Below, in pieces: positions 45,782 through 55,188 of a stretch of DNA of 64,000 bases (position 1 is its first letter; each line of letters starts with the position of its first letter). The stretch comes from Mucidula mucida (lineage: Eukaryota > Basidiomycota > Agaricomycetes > Agaricales > Physalacriaceae): contig JADNYV010000078.1 in assembly GCA_015501055.1 (NCBI GenBank), positions 62,001 to 126,000 of the forward strand, read 5' to 3'. Under the pieces are notes generated by a model. The model saw nothing but the letters and a program-made list of their open reading frames with translations, was not told where the DNA came from and searched no databases. The translations under genes and the position numbers were made by a program.

Positions 45782-47528
45782 GTCATTGAAGCGTGAATCA
45801 GACGCTGTACCACCACCACCACGCTTTAAGCGTGGTTATGTATTTACTACCAATGTACTATCAGAATCTAAAACGCCTTCAAGCATCTCTTCCACTTATA
45901 CTGCTCCTCCGCTTCCTTTACCTCCTCAGCAAATTCTCAACGACTCCTCCATCCAGCAGTCTCTTGCTGCAGTAGCTGACTACATCAAGGTCAGCACACC
46001 TATCAACATTAACCGCTTTGAGCGGCTTCTTGCCAAACATCCCAATCAGCCCTTTGTGAGCTCTATCATCCGCTCACTCCGTGAAGGGTTCTGGCCTTTA
46101 CACGATGGTCAGTGGGAAGCGCACCTCAGAGACAAGATTAGAGACAACTACTCTACTGAGGAGTGCGATCTTGTTGAGCTGCGCAAACAGCGAGATCAAG
46201 AAGTTGCTGCTGGCCGCTGGTCCCCTGCGCTTCCAGAAGGCTTTAAGCTCTTGCCTGGAATGCGCCTGTCACCCATGTTTGTGGTCTGGCAGAAGGGTAA
46301 ACCACGCGTCGTCATGGACCATACAGGCAATGGTCTCAATGACGGCATTGCCAGAGCTGATGCCAAAGTCAAGTACGACAATATGCACTCCTTTGGGCAG
46401 GTACTGCATGACGTCCTACAAGCTCATCCTCGGGAGGAGATCCTGCTTCTCAAGAGCGACATCTCTAAAGCGTTCCTCAATCTCCCCGTTCATCCCATTT
46501 GGCAGCTACAACAAGTTGTCATTGTCGACGGCCGCTATCACATTGTGCGCCGTCTCATCTTTGGCAGTTGTGCATCACCATACTGCTGGTGTTCGTTCTC
46601 TGGCCTGGTTAACTGGGTTGCTTGGGAGCTAGATATACCAGATCTGCACGACTACATGGATGACTACTATGGCTGGCACACCAATCACAATCTGGTGCTC
46701 TTTCATGGACAGCGACGTCCCCAACGTCAAGTCCAGCTTCTCCTTCTGTGGGACTCTTTGGGCATCCCATACGAAGATAAGAAGCAGGAACACGGTCCTC
46801 AGCTAAAAATCATTGGTTTCTGGTTAGACACTGTTCACGGGTCTATCTCTCTCTCACCAGACTCCATTGCGGACATGATCACCACCATTCAGTCGTTCTT
46901 GTCCCAGCAAAAGCCTGTACTCAAGGAGTGGCAGTCCTTGGGTGGGTATCTCAACTGGGCTCTTAATGTGCTGCCTTGGGCACAGCCAGCACTTACAGAG
47001 CTCTACCGCAAGATGAGCGGTAAAACACTGCAGTACAAAGGCATTCCATTGAACGTTGAGGTTAGAGCAGATCTCACTTGGTTTGTCAATGCATTACAAC
47101 ACTGCATCGGAGTGCGCTTTGTGAATGCGCAGGCGTGGGATGACTCTGAGGCTGATATGGTCTATTGGACAGATGCGAGTAATCTGGGCCTCGCTTTCGT
47201 CTATGCTGGGAATGGCTTTAGCTATCAACTCCGAACCATCACCGGAGTTGACACCTTCTTTAGAGAGCTTGTAGCTATCCTTTGTGCTGTTCATGATGCT
47301 GCCTCTCATCCCTCTCCGCCTCGCAGGCTGTTAATCCATTCTGACAGTCTGGACTCCGTCTCAGTGTTTAATACTTTGGCTGCTTCACAGTCAAGTCACA
47401 ATGCTGTTCTGCTTGCCATTGCTGATATTGTCCTGCGCACCGGCATTGATGTTCGTGTGCGGCACATCCGCGGGGTTGACAACGTAATGGCAGACATGTT
47501 GTCCCGCTTACTGTTCTCTGACTTTTAG
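45771..47528 (+). CDS. ORF2, reverse transcriptase-RNase H of the Ngaro-like element
   Basis: 585 residues from the ATG at 45,771, which overlaps the end of ORF1. RT landmarks: MFVVWQKGKPRVVMDHTGNGLND (about 46,275), LLLKSDISKAFLNLPV (46,440), FGSCASPYCW (46,560) and the catalytic YMDDYYGWH at 46,653. The thumb ends near LGGYLNWALNVLPWAQPAL. RNase H follows with VYWTDAS (47,160), the acidic RELVAIL (47,262), HSDSLDS (47,336) and GVDNVMADMLSR near the end. No adenine methyltransferase domain follows, unlike classic DIRS. The frame is open further upstream to 44,436, but that part overlaps gag and has no independent domain. Confidence 0.9.
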   Translation: MKPKSLKRESDAVPPPPRFKRGYVFTTNVLSESKTPSSISSTYTAPPLPLPPQQILNDSSIQQSLAAVADYIKVSTPININRFERLLAKHPNQPFVSSIIRSLREGFWPLHDGQWEAHLRDKIRDNYSTEECDLVELRKQRDQEVAAGRWSPALPEGFKLLPGMRLSPMFVVWQKGKPRVVMDHTGNGLNDGIARADAKVKYDNMHSFGQVLHDVLQAHPREEILLLKSDISKAFLNLPVHPIWQLQQVVIVDGRYHIVRRLIFGSCASPYCWCSFSGLVNWVAWELDIPDLHDYMDDYYGWHTNHNLVLFHGQRRPQRQVQLLLLWDSLGIPYEDKKQEHGPQLKIIGFWLDTVHGSISLSPDSIADMITTIQSFLSQQKPVLKEWQSLGGYLNWALNVLPWAQPALTELYRKMSGKTLQYKGIPLNVEVRADLTWFVNALQHCIGVRFVNAQAWDDSEADMVYWTDASNLGLAFVYAGNGFSYQLRTITGVDTFFRELVAILCAVHDAASHPSPPRRLLIHSDSLDSVSVFNTLAASQSSHNAVLLAIADIVLRTGIDVRVRHIRGVDNVMADMLSRLLFSDF

Positions 47529-47590
47529 AAACAGTTCCCCTCCTACCGCGTCCGCACTATGGAGCCACCTCGTGAGCTCCTACCGGCGCA

Positions 47591-48595
47591 ATGGAGAGAG
47601 TGCTTTTAGAGGCATTGGGTGAGGGCGGACAGCCTTGTCACCCTCGCCCACCTATGGACTTGCAGAAACTAGATGAACTTGTCTTGTATCTGCAGGCCCA
47701 TGCTATTGAGACCTCTACGCGTATCAACTACTCTACTGGGGCTAGAGATTACGCCCGCTTCTGTAAAGCACACAATCTGTCTCTGGATCCTACTCCGGAG
47801 ACTCTAGCACGTTACATTGCATACATGTCCCAATTCATTGGCTCTGCTCCTAAATACTTAACCGGGGCTAAGCACTTCCTCAATGACCTTTATCCTCACT
47901 TTGGTGACGCTCGTGCTTCAGCGCTTGTTCAAGCCGCTATCCGTGGGTCAAAGAAGGTCCGGGCAGATCCTATAGCTAGGAAGCCCCCTCTTCGACTTCA
48001 TCACCTTCAGCTCTTTGTGGACGTCGCAAACCAGACCCATAAGTATGATGACTTTCTCTTTGCTACAATCATGGCATGCGGCTTCTATGCTGTTCACCGG
48101 ATGGGAGAGCTGGTGCAGCCTAATCAGAAGAAGCTACGTGATTGGAAGAAGATCATCAAGCGTGCCAGCCTCACATTTGAGACTGGGTATGCAGGCTATC
48201 GCTTGCCTTATCATAAGAGCGATCCCTTCTATCAGGGCACTGACATACTGTTTACCTCTCAGACTGTGGCTGATCCTATCACCCTTCTGAAGCAGTATGT
48301 CCACCGCAGAGACAAGCTGCATGGTGCTCGAGCGGCTCTCTTCATACGTGAAGATGGCATGGTACCAACTAGATCCTGGTTTGAGTCCAAGTTCTTTGCG
48401 CTGGTGAGCAAAGACTTTGGTGGTCACTCGGTTCGTTCTGGGGGTATAACACACTATGCATCCCTTGGACTCTCTGAGACCATACTCCAAGCCCTAGGCC
48501 GTTGGTCATCCTCTGCGTGGAAGATCTATATACATGACCATCCTGCAGTACGTGCCGCTCAGCAGCTAGCAGTTCAAAATAAAACCTCTACTTAA
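47591..48595 (+). CDS. ORF3, tyrosine recombinase of the Ngaro-like element
   Basis: 334 residues. The N-terminal half is a core-binding helical domain (ETSTRINYSTGARDYARFC, then PETLARYIAYMS). The catalytic half keeps the tetrad: Arg170 in the block around AVHRMGELV, His279-x-x-Arg282 in GGHSVRSGG, a Trp/His position in the LGRWSSSAW block, and the nucleophile Tyr313 in KIYIHD. A basic YHKSDP between them fits the catalytic Lys strand. The frame is complete and lies 62 bases after ORF2, with no overlap. It would insert a circular DNA copy without target duplication. Confidence 0.88.
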   Translation: MERVLLEALGEGGQPCHPRPPMDLQKLDELVLYLQAHAIETSTRINYSTGARDYARFCKAHNLSLDPTPETLARYIAYMSQFIGSAPKYLTGAKHFLNDLYPHFGDARASALVQAAIRGSKKVRADPIARKPPLRLHHLQLFVDVANQTHKYDDFLFATIMACGFYAVHRMGELVQPNQKKLRDWKKIIKRASLTFETGYAGYRLPYHKSDPFYQGTDILFTSQTVADPITLLKQYVHRRDKLHGARAALFIREDGMVPTRSWFESKFFALVSKDFGGHSVRSGGITHYASLGLSETILQALGRWSSSAWKIYIHDHPAVRAAQQLAVQNKTST

Positions 48596-48677
48596 AAACC
48601 TCCCTCATCTCGCGTTTCGTAAACATCCTTTTGCACCTCCATCCACCCCTCCACTACACACACACACATAGCATAGT

Positions 48678-48758
48678 AGGCACTTTACGATACGCTGAAT
48701 TGATGGGGCCCTCGGGGTCCAGTTTTGACCTAACCTTGTGTGATCTAACAAGCATAGG
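48678..48758 (+). repeat. B1 repeat of the Ngaro-like element
   Basis: 81 bases, starting AGGCACTTTACGATACGCTG and ending AACAAGCATAGG, just after the recombinase stop and a (CA)n run. It contains GGGGCCCTCGGGGTCC, a partly self-complementary block. It matches B2 at all but one base. Confidence 0.75.
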
Positions 48759-48762
48759 TTGA

Positions 48763-49567
48763 TGTAAACGCGGATTCCGAGGGTAGGGAGCGTTTTCAGA
48801 GGCCTCTGCACACTCCACACCCCACCTTACCCCTTTACACAACTTCCTACTCAAGGGAGTTCAATGAGACAGCTTAAATCAAGTCAAACACTCATTTCAC
48901 TCTAAAGCTGTATCATGTTCGCTCTCTGCTGCTCCTACTGCAGCCAGCCCACTCTCTGGGCTCTTCCTGGACTTACCCAGCCTGTGTCTGGTGTTGTAGT
49001 AACAACAGAGGCCACTCACAGGGCGCCCTGGGAGGTTTAAGCAAGAGTTCACACACTCTGCCTCTTTGTCTCTTACCATCATCATCTCACAGAGACAAGC
49101 AGTTTGTGATTCCTCCGGTCCTCTTGCTCAGGACTGATGCCATACACCTCTAGAGCACTGTCTGAAGCCGCCTACCCAGCCCAAAACCAGTCCAGACAGG
49201 TCCAAAGTGCCCATTTTGAGGGAATTCGCACTTTTGCTCTCCCAGGCAAGCACCACTCGCTCTACTCGGTCCTCCTGCTCAGGACTGATGTACTGGCACC
49301 CTAGAACCCTATTGGAAGTGTCCGCTCCGGCCCCAGAGCGCTAGCGCTCCCGCTGCTCTCCCTGCTTCCAGTATGTGCCAATGTCTCACATCCAGCTCTT
49401 CAGAGCTGATGCCCATTTTGTGCCCAGATACCCATTCCTTTCCAAAGGACTCCTTCTCAAGGACATTCTGTGGGCTATCTGGTCACAGGTGCGCTCTCTG
49501 CACCCTCTCACTCCCCTCCAGCTAACCTGTGTTATCTGGTCACAGTTAGCTCCGCATTTTTGCGTCC
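48763..49567 (+). repeat. A2 repeat of the Ngaro-like element
   Basis: Near-identical to A1 (differences include CATA to CACA near 48,808, GGACGCC to GGGCGCC near 49,021, and CCTCTTGC to CCTCCTGC near 49,271). After its end about 60 bases absent from A1 lead to B2; they include a small palindrome GTACA..TGTAC near 49,612-49,627. Confidence 0.75.
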
Positions 49568-49627
49568 CCTCCCACCTCTCCCTCAGTAGATACATCTTCA
49601 TGTATTAAGTATGTACACTTCATGTAC

Positions 49628-49708
49628 AGGCACTTTACGATACACTGAATTGATGGGGCCCTCGGGGTCCAGTTTTGACCTAACCTTGTGTGATCTAACA
49701 AGCATAGG
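49628..49708 (+). repeat. B2 repeat, right end of the Ngaro-like element
   Basis: 81 bases matching B1 with one change (TACACTG for TACGCTG). The next base begins gypsy sequence, so the Ngaro-like element interrupts the gypsy polyprotein at this point. Confidence 0.75.
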
Positions 49709-50743
49709 CTTCACTACAGCCACTTTTGCCAGATCCATCTTCACTTCTCCTCCTCCAACAATAACTCCCAAGTATTTACAGTATGTGCCTCAAAACTACA
49801 TTTCTCGGGTTTTAAATACAACTTATTTACTCGCAATATCTCTAGTACTTGTTGTACAATATGCCTATGTTCTTCCAATGTGTTCGTAAAAATAAGTATG
49901 TCGTCTAAGTAAACTATAACATGTCCTTCATTGATCAACTCCTTCAGTATGTAATTCATGAACGATTGGAACGTCGCCGGCGAGTTTGTAAGTCCGAAGA
50001 ACATGACTGAGGGCTCGAACAGGCCTCGGTTTGTTCTAAACGCCGCTTTCCACTCATCACCTTCTTTGATCCGGATGTTATTGTAACCCCATTGGACATC
50101 CATCTTTGTGAAAACCTTTGCTCCCTTCAACTTGTCAATCAGCTCCTGAATCAACGGCAAGGGGTATTGGTTCTTGATTGTCATGTCGTTCAACTTCCGA
50201 TAATCCTGTACTGGCCGAAGGCTTCCATCCTTCTTTTTGACAAAGAAGAAGGGTGATGCCATAGGTGAAATTGATGGCCGTATACGTCCCGTCCGTATGT
50301 TTTCTTCCAGGAACTCATCAAACGCCTTTTGCTCGGATGGGCTAAGGGGATAAACCTTGCAGTCAACCGGTTTGGAATCAGGCGTAAGTTCTATTGCGTG
50401 ATCCCAAGGTCTTTGCTCCGGTAGCTTGTCAAAGTCCGCCTTGCGAAATACATCGGAGAATTCCTCAATGTAAGGTGCAGCAGCGGATGAAGGTTGTTGT
50501 GATCTCAGCTTTTCACCGCTTTTGCAATAGTTGTCCCAGTCCATCCAGAACAAACGCTCTCCCTCTTCCAACTTCTCTTCTACATTTTCTCCTTCATCTT
50601 CCGGCGAGTTATACTCGGGTAGGTAGCCGCAACGGTCTGGGCATTGATCAAAAGTCAACGTGGATTCTGTCCAGTTGATCGTGGGGTTGTGATATTGTAA
50701 CCAATCTAGCCCCAAAAAGATGCTTGTTTTGCCAAGATTGGTG
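49709..50743 (-). pseudogene. Gypsy reverse transcriptase fragment
   Basis: Reading from 50,743 down: [20 protein letters not shown] (protease-RT linker); the RT entry [27 protein letters not shown]; the fingers [51 protein letters not shown]; and the catalytic YLDDILIF at about 49,895. A one-base gap at about 49,774 shifts the frame after CSFEAHTV. The family sequence then goes on for about 20 residues and stops dead at the border of the Ngaro-like element. Confidence 0.88.
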
Positions 50744-51591
50744 ATCGATGTAAACGCGGATTCCGAGGGTAGGGAGCGTTTTCAGAGGCCTCTGCACACT
50801 CCACACCCCTCCTTACCCCTTTACCCAACTTCCTACTCAAGGGAGTTCAATGAGACAGCTTAAATCAAGTCAAACACTCATTTCACTCTAAAGCTGTATC
50901 ATGTTCGCTCTCTGCTGCTCCTACTGCAGCCAGCCCACTCTCTGGGCTCTTCCTGGACTTACCCAGCCTGTGTCTGGTGTTGTAGTAACAACAGAGGCCA
51001 CTCACAGGACGCCCTGGGAGGTTTAAGCAAGAGTTCACACACTCTGCCTCTTTGTCTCTTACCATTATCATCTCACAGAGACAAGCAGTTTGTGATTCCT
51101 CCAGTCCTCTTGCTCAGGACTGATGCCATACACCTCTAGAGCACTGTCTGAAGCCGCCTACCCAGCCCAAAACCAGTCCAGACAGGTCCAAAGTGCCCAT
51201 TTTGAGGGAATTTGCACTTTTGCTCTCCCAGGCAAGCACCACTCGCTCTACTCGGTCCTCTTGCTCAGGACTGATGTACTGGCACCCTAGAACCCTATTG
51301 GAAGTGTCCGCTCCGGCCCCAGAGCGCTAGCGCTCCCGCTGCTCTCCCTGCTTCCAGTATGTGCCAATGTCTCACATCCAGCTCTTCAGAGCTGATGCCC
51401 ATTTTGTGCCCAGATACCCATTCCTTTCCAAAGGACTCCTTCTCAAGGACATTCTGTGGGCTATCTGGTCACAGGTGCGCTCTCTGCACCCTCTCACTCC
51501 CCTCCAGCTAACCTGTGTTATCTGGTCACAGTTAGCTCCGCATTTTTGCGTCCCCTCCCACCTCTCCCTCAGTAGATACATCTTTGGTGGC
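50744..51591 (+). mobile_element. A unit of the Ngaro family inserted in gypsy, lacking B
   Basis: About 848 bases: the full A repeat plus the following CCTCCCACCTCTCCC..ATACATCT segment, but without the 81-base B repeat. The gypsy frame resumes exactly on both sides if one copy of a flanking TTGGT (50,739-50,743 and 51,592-51,596) is counted once. The unit thus seems to have a 5-bp target duplication. The ends also share a short inverted GATGTA/TACATC. Confidence 0.65.
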
Positions 51592-52311
51592 CAACTCGAT
51601 CTGTTCTGCATGATCACTGATCTTCATCCGGACCTCCACAAAACCTTCGATTGCTCCTCCCTTGTTTAGGGTTCCATCCGCATTGTAGACAGGGAGCTTG
51701 ACCGTTAACTCCTTGATCTGGAGTCCGTTCTTCTATTGATGCAAGAACCCATTGCTCCGCTGTCAAGAAGGGCACTTGTTTCCCCTGTGTGTACGCTCTC
51801 TATGGTTACTCGGAGTTTCATGTCCTGCCCCTTTGTTCCCCGGATGTACTTCCTCGACTTTTTCAACTCTGTCACAACTTCCACTGCAGCTTCCTTTGTT
51901 AACGCTCTAATCGCCATCACCTTCTCCTCCGTTGCTTCTCTCTCTCTCCGCTCCGGCATCCATGCTCTCAAAATTCCCACTGCTCTCGGCACGTCATCCT
52001 CTCTTAGCCGTTGTGCGATCCACTCGGGCGTATTTGGCTCAAATCTTTCTTTCGCAGGTTTTGGTGGTAAAGTCGTCGATGATATTTTAGATGTTTCAGT
52101 ACCCGTACTGTAAGTAGATTCTGCATCTGACAACCCTTTCCTTGATGACTGCTCCGGCAGGACTGCGTCTACTGCGGGAGCTTCGCAAAACCCAACTCTT
52201 CGGCCAACTTTTTCTTCTCCTCGTCGTTCATTTCGGTCCATAAACCCCGAATCGTCTGGGGTTGACCCTTCTTCGGACAGAACCTGCTGACGTGGCCGTG
52301 TTCGCCACAGC
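51592..52311 (-). pseudogene. Gypsy zinc-knuckle end and aspartic protease fragment
   Basis: From 52,311 down: the second half of the CCHC knuckle and a linker, then (52,241-51,705) a region with the retropepsin signature LLDSGA (around TGETSALLDSGAMGSCIN, about 51,770). A further block leads into ELTVKLPVYNADG after a frame change near 51,733. Frame changes near 52,190 and 51,733 mean the piece is not translatable as written. Confidence 0.75.
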
Positions 52312-52421
52312 TAAGGGCCTGTTTGGATACCGGCAGATCTGCCGCTGCCGCTGCCGCTGCCAGCTCAGCAACCCCCGGCCCACGCTTCCGTCGACTCCAT
52401 CACCATTATCGCGTCGTTTTC

Positions 52422-53696
52422 ATGGCGTCGCAGACCGTGGCGCTGCCTACCGCTCCGCCCCATGGCAAAAAAAATGTTGGAACCGGCTATAGCATCTGCA
52501 AGGAGCTCACCAACCCTCCCACATATCTCACAGCACCCGAGGCTGGCAAAAATGCCTTCTGGACGATAAACTGCTGCAAGCTGCTGCTCGAGTTCTTGAC
52601 CCCGCGTATTCCCGCTGCCGGTGACAACAACAAGTTCAAAACTGTGGACCTCAATGCTGCCGCGGCTTTCCTGAACGAGCACTGTGTTCGAGGCGGTCCA
52701 AAGACGCAGAAGTCGGTTAATAACAAGCTCTCGGATGTACATACCATTTCTTTCGTGTCATACTGGTTCTGAACGCGCCCAAAGCTCCAGAAGATTGCGT
52801 CTGCTGTGGAATACCTTAGTGAAGTCTCCGGCATGACCTATACGGAAGAGTATGGCCTCAACATTGTCACATCGACGGAGAGTGTGATCTGGGATGGGAT
52901 TGTCAAGGTCTTCAACAACTGCACTCCATTTCGCAATGTGGGGTGGAAGTTGTACACCGCTATGATTCCTTTCCGGCCTGCAAAGGCCAAAGGCACGTAT
53001 GTCTATCGTCCATCTGCGATCAACTTGTCGCAGCAGCCCAGCCAGTTGAGTCCGTCTCTTCCTGACTCGCAGTCACAGCCGCCGGAGTTGGAGCAACCAC
53101 AGGAGAGTCAGACTCCTCCGGGAAGTCCAAGCTGGGATCATGATGTGCTTGATCGCTTGTTTGAGCAGGAGCACGAATATGGACTGGGACGCAAGCACGA
53201 ACACGGACTTGAGCGCGAGCATGAACCAGTACGTTTCCATATTCTGTGTAACATGTTATATTAATACAAGTGTTAGATGGTTCCAGTGTCGTTGTTTGCT
53301 ACACCTGTCTCTGCACCCGTTGGGCGTAAACGCGCAAGTACCAGTACCCCACTCGTTGATTCTCAGGGTTCAAAGAAGCCCAAAAATGGTGCTGATGCTA
53401 TTTCCGGGCTTGGGCTGTCTGTAGATCGTATGGCGGACGTCGTTGCTGCTGCATATCCACCCCCAACGGCTAGTGCTGCAGGACTACAGCCTAGTCCGGT
53501 GCAGCGCATGTCAGCGATTGATAAGGTACAAAGGGAGGAGCATTGGCTTACAGCGGATCAACAAGTAAACCTGATGGATGTTCTTGACAGTACTAGACTT
53601 TCTGATACGTATTTGTGCCTTAACAACTCGCCCGACCGCCGTGCATGGGTTTCGAAGAGGTTGAATCTTGGCACTAACTGGGATAATCTTGAATAG
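52422..53696 (+). CDS. Myb/SANT-like DNA-binding partner protein of Harbinger
   Basis: This is the second gene of PIF/Harbinger elements, which helps bring transposase to the ends and the nucleus. Exon one opens with a Myb/SANT-like trihelix segment (FWTINCCKLLLEFLT, then FKTVDLNAAAAFLNEH, then KTQKSVNNKLS). Next comes the continuation KIASAVEYLSEVSGMTY..WDGIVK and the motif NVGWKLYTAMIPFRPAKA. The middle is Pro/Gln/Ser-rich, with a short tandem of EHE-GL-R units (about 53,165-53,230). After an intron (about 53,229-53,276) a nuclear-signal-like GRKRA and KKPKN follow. It ends in a helical region around WLTADQQVNLMDVL and stops at 53,694. An intron near 52,738-52,786 joins the first two pieces. 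Confidence 0.75.
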
Positions 53697-53711
53697 CTTA
53701 GATCTACTTAG

Positions 53712-55081
53712 CTATATAATGTATGCCTCCATCTCATGACGATGTTCTGCTATGTACGCCATATATTGAACCCACATTTCTTGTGCAATACGATCTCGCT
53801 TTGCTTCTGCCCGCAACTTCTTGTCGTTCGTAACAAACCCATCACTAATCTCTCCAAGATCTGGTTCGTCTTCAGGATCAATATGACGCCCCGGAGATGG
53901 ATCTTCATGTTCTGTATCAGGCTTGTCCAGATTTTTCTTCCATTCATCAAGGTCCGTTGGATCATGAAAGAGGATGAAGTTATGGAGCGCACAAAGCGCT
54001 GTGGGAACACGGGCTTGAAGATCCATATCAAAGTGAATTGGAAGAACAAGAACACGCCAACGGGCCTTGATAACACCAAAGATACGCTCAATGACATTCC
54101 GCACTTGGGCATGTCGCAAGTTGAATAACTCTTCATGTGAAGCTGGTCTGAAAATGTATCAGCCTTGAATGTGATCTAAGGAACCAGACTTGCCGTGCTG
54201 CTGCTTTCGCCCATTCTGCTAGGTGATAGCGTACACCACGGTACGGGATCAAGACAGCGTCACATATTGGGAAACCAGCATCACTAAGATAGTAACAACC
54301 ATCTGGAACATGTAGATCAGATAAGCAAGCATCTGCATATAGATATGAGTCCGTCACAGATCCATCCCATCCACAAAGAAGGTAGAGAAACTGCATAGAG
54401 AAGTTGCAGATAGCAAGTACGTTCTGGGAGACAAACCCTTTGCGGTTGCGTGCATTTGCATGATCAGCTGCAGATGGACAGGATGCAATATGTGACCCGT
54501 CCATGGCACCAATACACCCTCGAAAGAACGGCCAGAACTTGGGATTATTCAGAAGGTAGGGATGAGGTGGATTGTCGGTTGAGGGAAGTGATACAAAGAG
54601 AGTGTAGAAATCGGTTCCCGACAGTGTCTCACATGTTCGACGGAAGTATCTATTAAATGTTATTCAATGCTTAGCAAGATATAGAGTGATCCTACTTGGC
54701 AATAGTGTCATTTGAATGCTGAAATCTCTCACCAACATGGCAAACAGAAAGGCCGGTGACACAGAGGTAAAGGAAGATTGCAACCTGTTCCTCTACTGTA
54801 ATCCCTTTCCTGGAGTCTACGGTGCCTAGTGCACGTAACTGGGCAACCAGAATGAGGAATACATGGAGGCTGATACCCAATTCAGTGTAAATTCTGTCTG
54901 GATGTCCATGGATCAGCTCTTGCACCCATCCATGCCCGGTGAGTATAGAAGTGTGATATGGTTGGTTCCAGTAGTGGTCCTTGGCATATACCAAGGCCGC
55001 TGCGGCTGCTGCCTGCACTGTAACAGCAGCAGCTAGTAGCAATAACTGTTTCTTATGGTCGTCGGGGTCGTCGTGGTCCAT
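53712..55081 (-). CDS. PIF/Harbinger DDE transposase (HARBI1-like)
   Basis: Three exons, about 430 residues. Exon one (55,081-54,692; an ATG five codons upstream is possible) has the helical head with QELIHGHPDRIYTELGISLHVF and ends at the HTH-like GLSVCHVGERFQHSNDTIAKYF. Exon two holds the first catalytic Asp in the GAMDGSHI block (54,505) and the second in YYLSDAGFP (about 54,285). Exon three holds the catalytic Glu in RNVIERIFGVIKARWR (about 54,090) and the end with ALHNFI, then an acidic tail. Intron one is a standard GT-AG near 54,645-54,691. Intron two fits best as a GC-AG intron (donor GCAAGT, near 54,150-54,193), since it alone keeps the frame. It has all three catalytic acids. Confidence 0.85.
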
Positions 55082-55132
55082 GGTAAAGGAAAACAAGTGT
55101 TATAACACTATCTACGGACAGATCCCGTGCAG

Positions 55133-55185
55133 CCCGGGGGTTGCCAAGCTGGCAGCGGCAGATCTGCCGGTATCCAAACAGGCTC
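55133..55185 (-). repeat. Right terminal inverted repeat of the Harbinger element
   Basis: Mirror of 52,315-52,385. The outer 35 bases match with two or three changes, including G-A at position two. A (TGCCGC)n stretch present at the left end is shorter here. Confidence 0.75.
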
Positions 55186-55188
55186 TAA

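Larger units (their letters stand above)
43143..49708 (+). mobile_element. Ngaro-like tyrosine-recombinase retrotransposon with split direct repeats
   Basis: This is a 6.57-kb element laid out A1 - gag - RT/RNase H - YR - B1 - A2 - B2. A1 and A2 (about 805 bases) differ at under a dozen positions. B1 and B2 (81 bases) differ at one. B1 abuts A2 with only four bases (TTGA) between. Split direct repeats plus a tyrosine recombinase, no integrase and no methyltransferase after RNase H define the Ngaro/PAT style of YR retrotransposon; Ngaro elements are known in basidiomycetes. All three frames are open, so the copy may be recent and active. No target-site duplication is seen, as expected for YR insertion. 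An alternative reading is an autonomous element followed in tandem by a separate internally deleted copy. Confidence 0.78.
52315..55185. mobile_element. Two-gene PIF/Harbinger DNA transposon
   Basis: 2,871 bases with terminal inverted repeats: G(G/A)GCCTGTTTGGATACCGG, continuing GCAGATCTGCCGCTGCC, for about 35 well-matched bases, and looser matching beyond (a CAACCCCCGG block on both sides). The left end has extra CTGCCG triplet-like repeats. The target duplication is TAA (52,312-52,314 and 55,186-55,188), the usual TWA of the superfamily. It carries a Myb/SANT-like gene (+) and a DDE transposase gene (-), converging near 53,700. Both look complete, so the element could be autonomous. Confidence 0.88.

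Noticed and set aside
48640..48680. (CA)n run as a possible LTR or telomere-like signal
   Set aside because: A short simple repeat between the recombinase stop and B1; no functional pattern.
50744..51591. A unit as a solo LTR (TGTAAAC...GATACA has TG and CA ends)
   Set aside because: The TG and CA ends are not next to the TTGGT duplication, six and three bases intervene, and the full element encodes a tyrosine recombinase, not an integrase.
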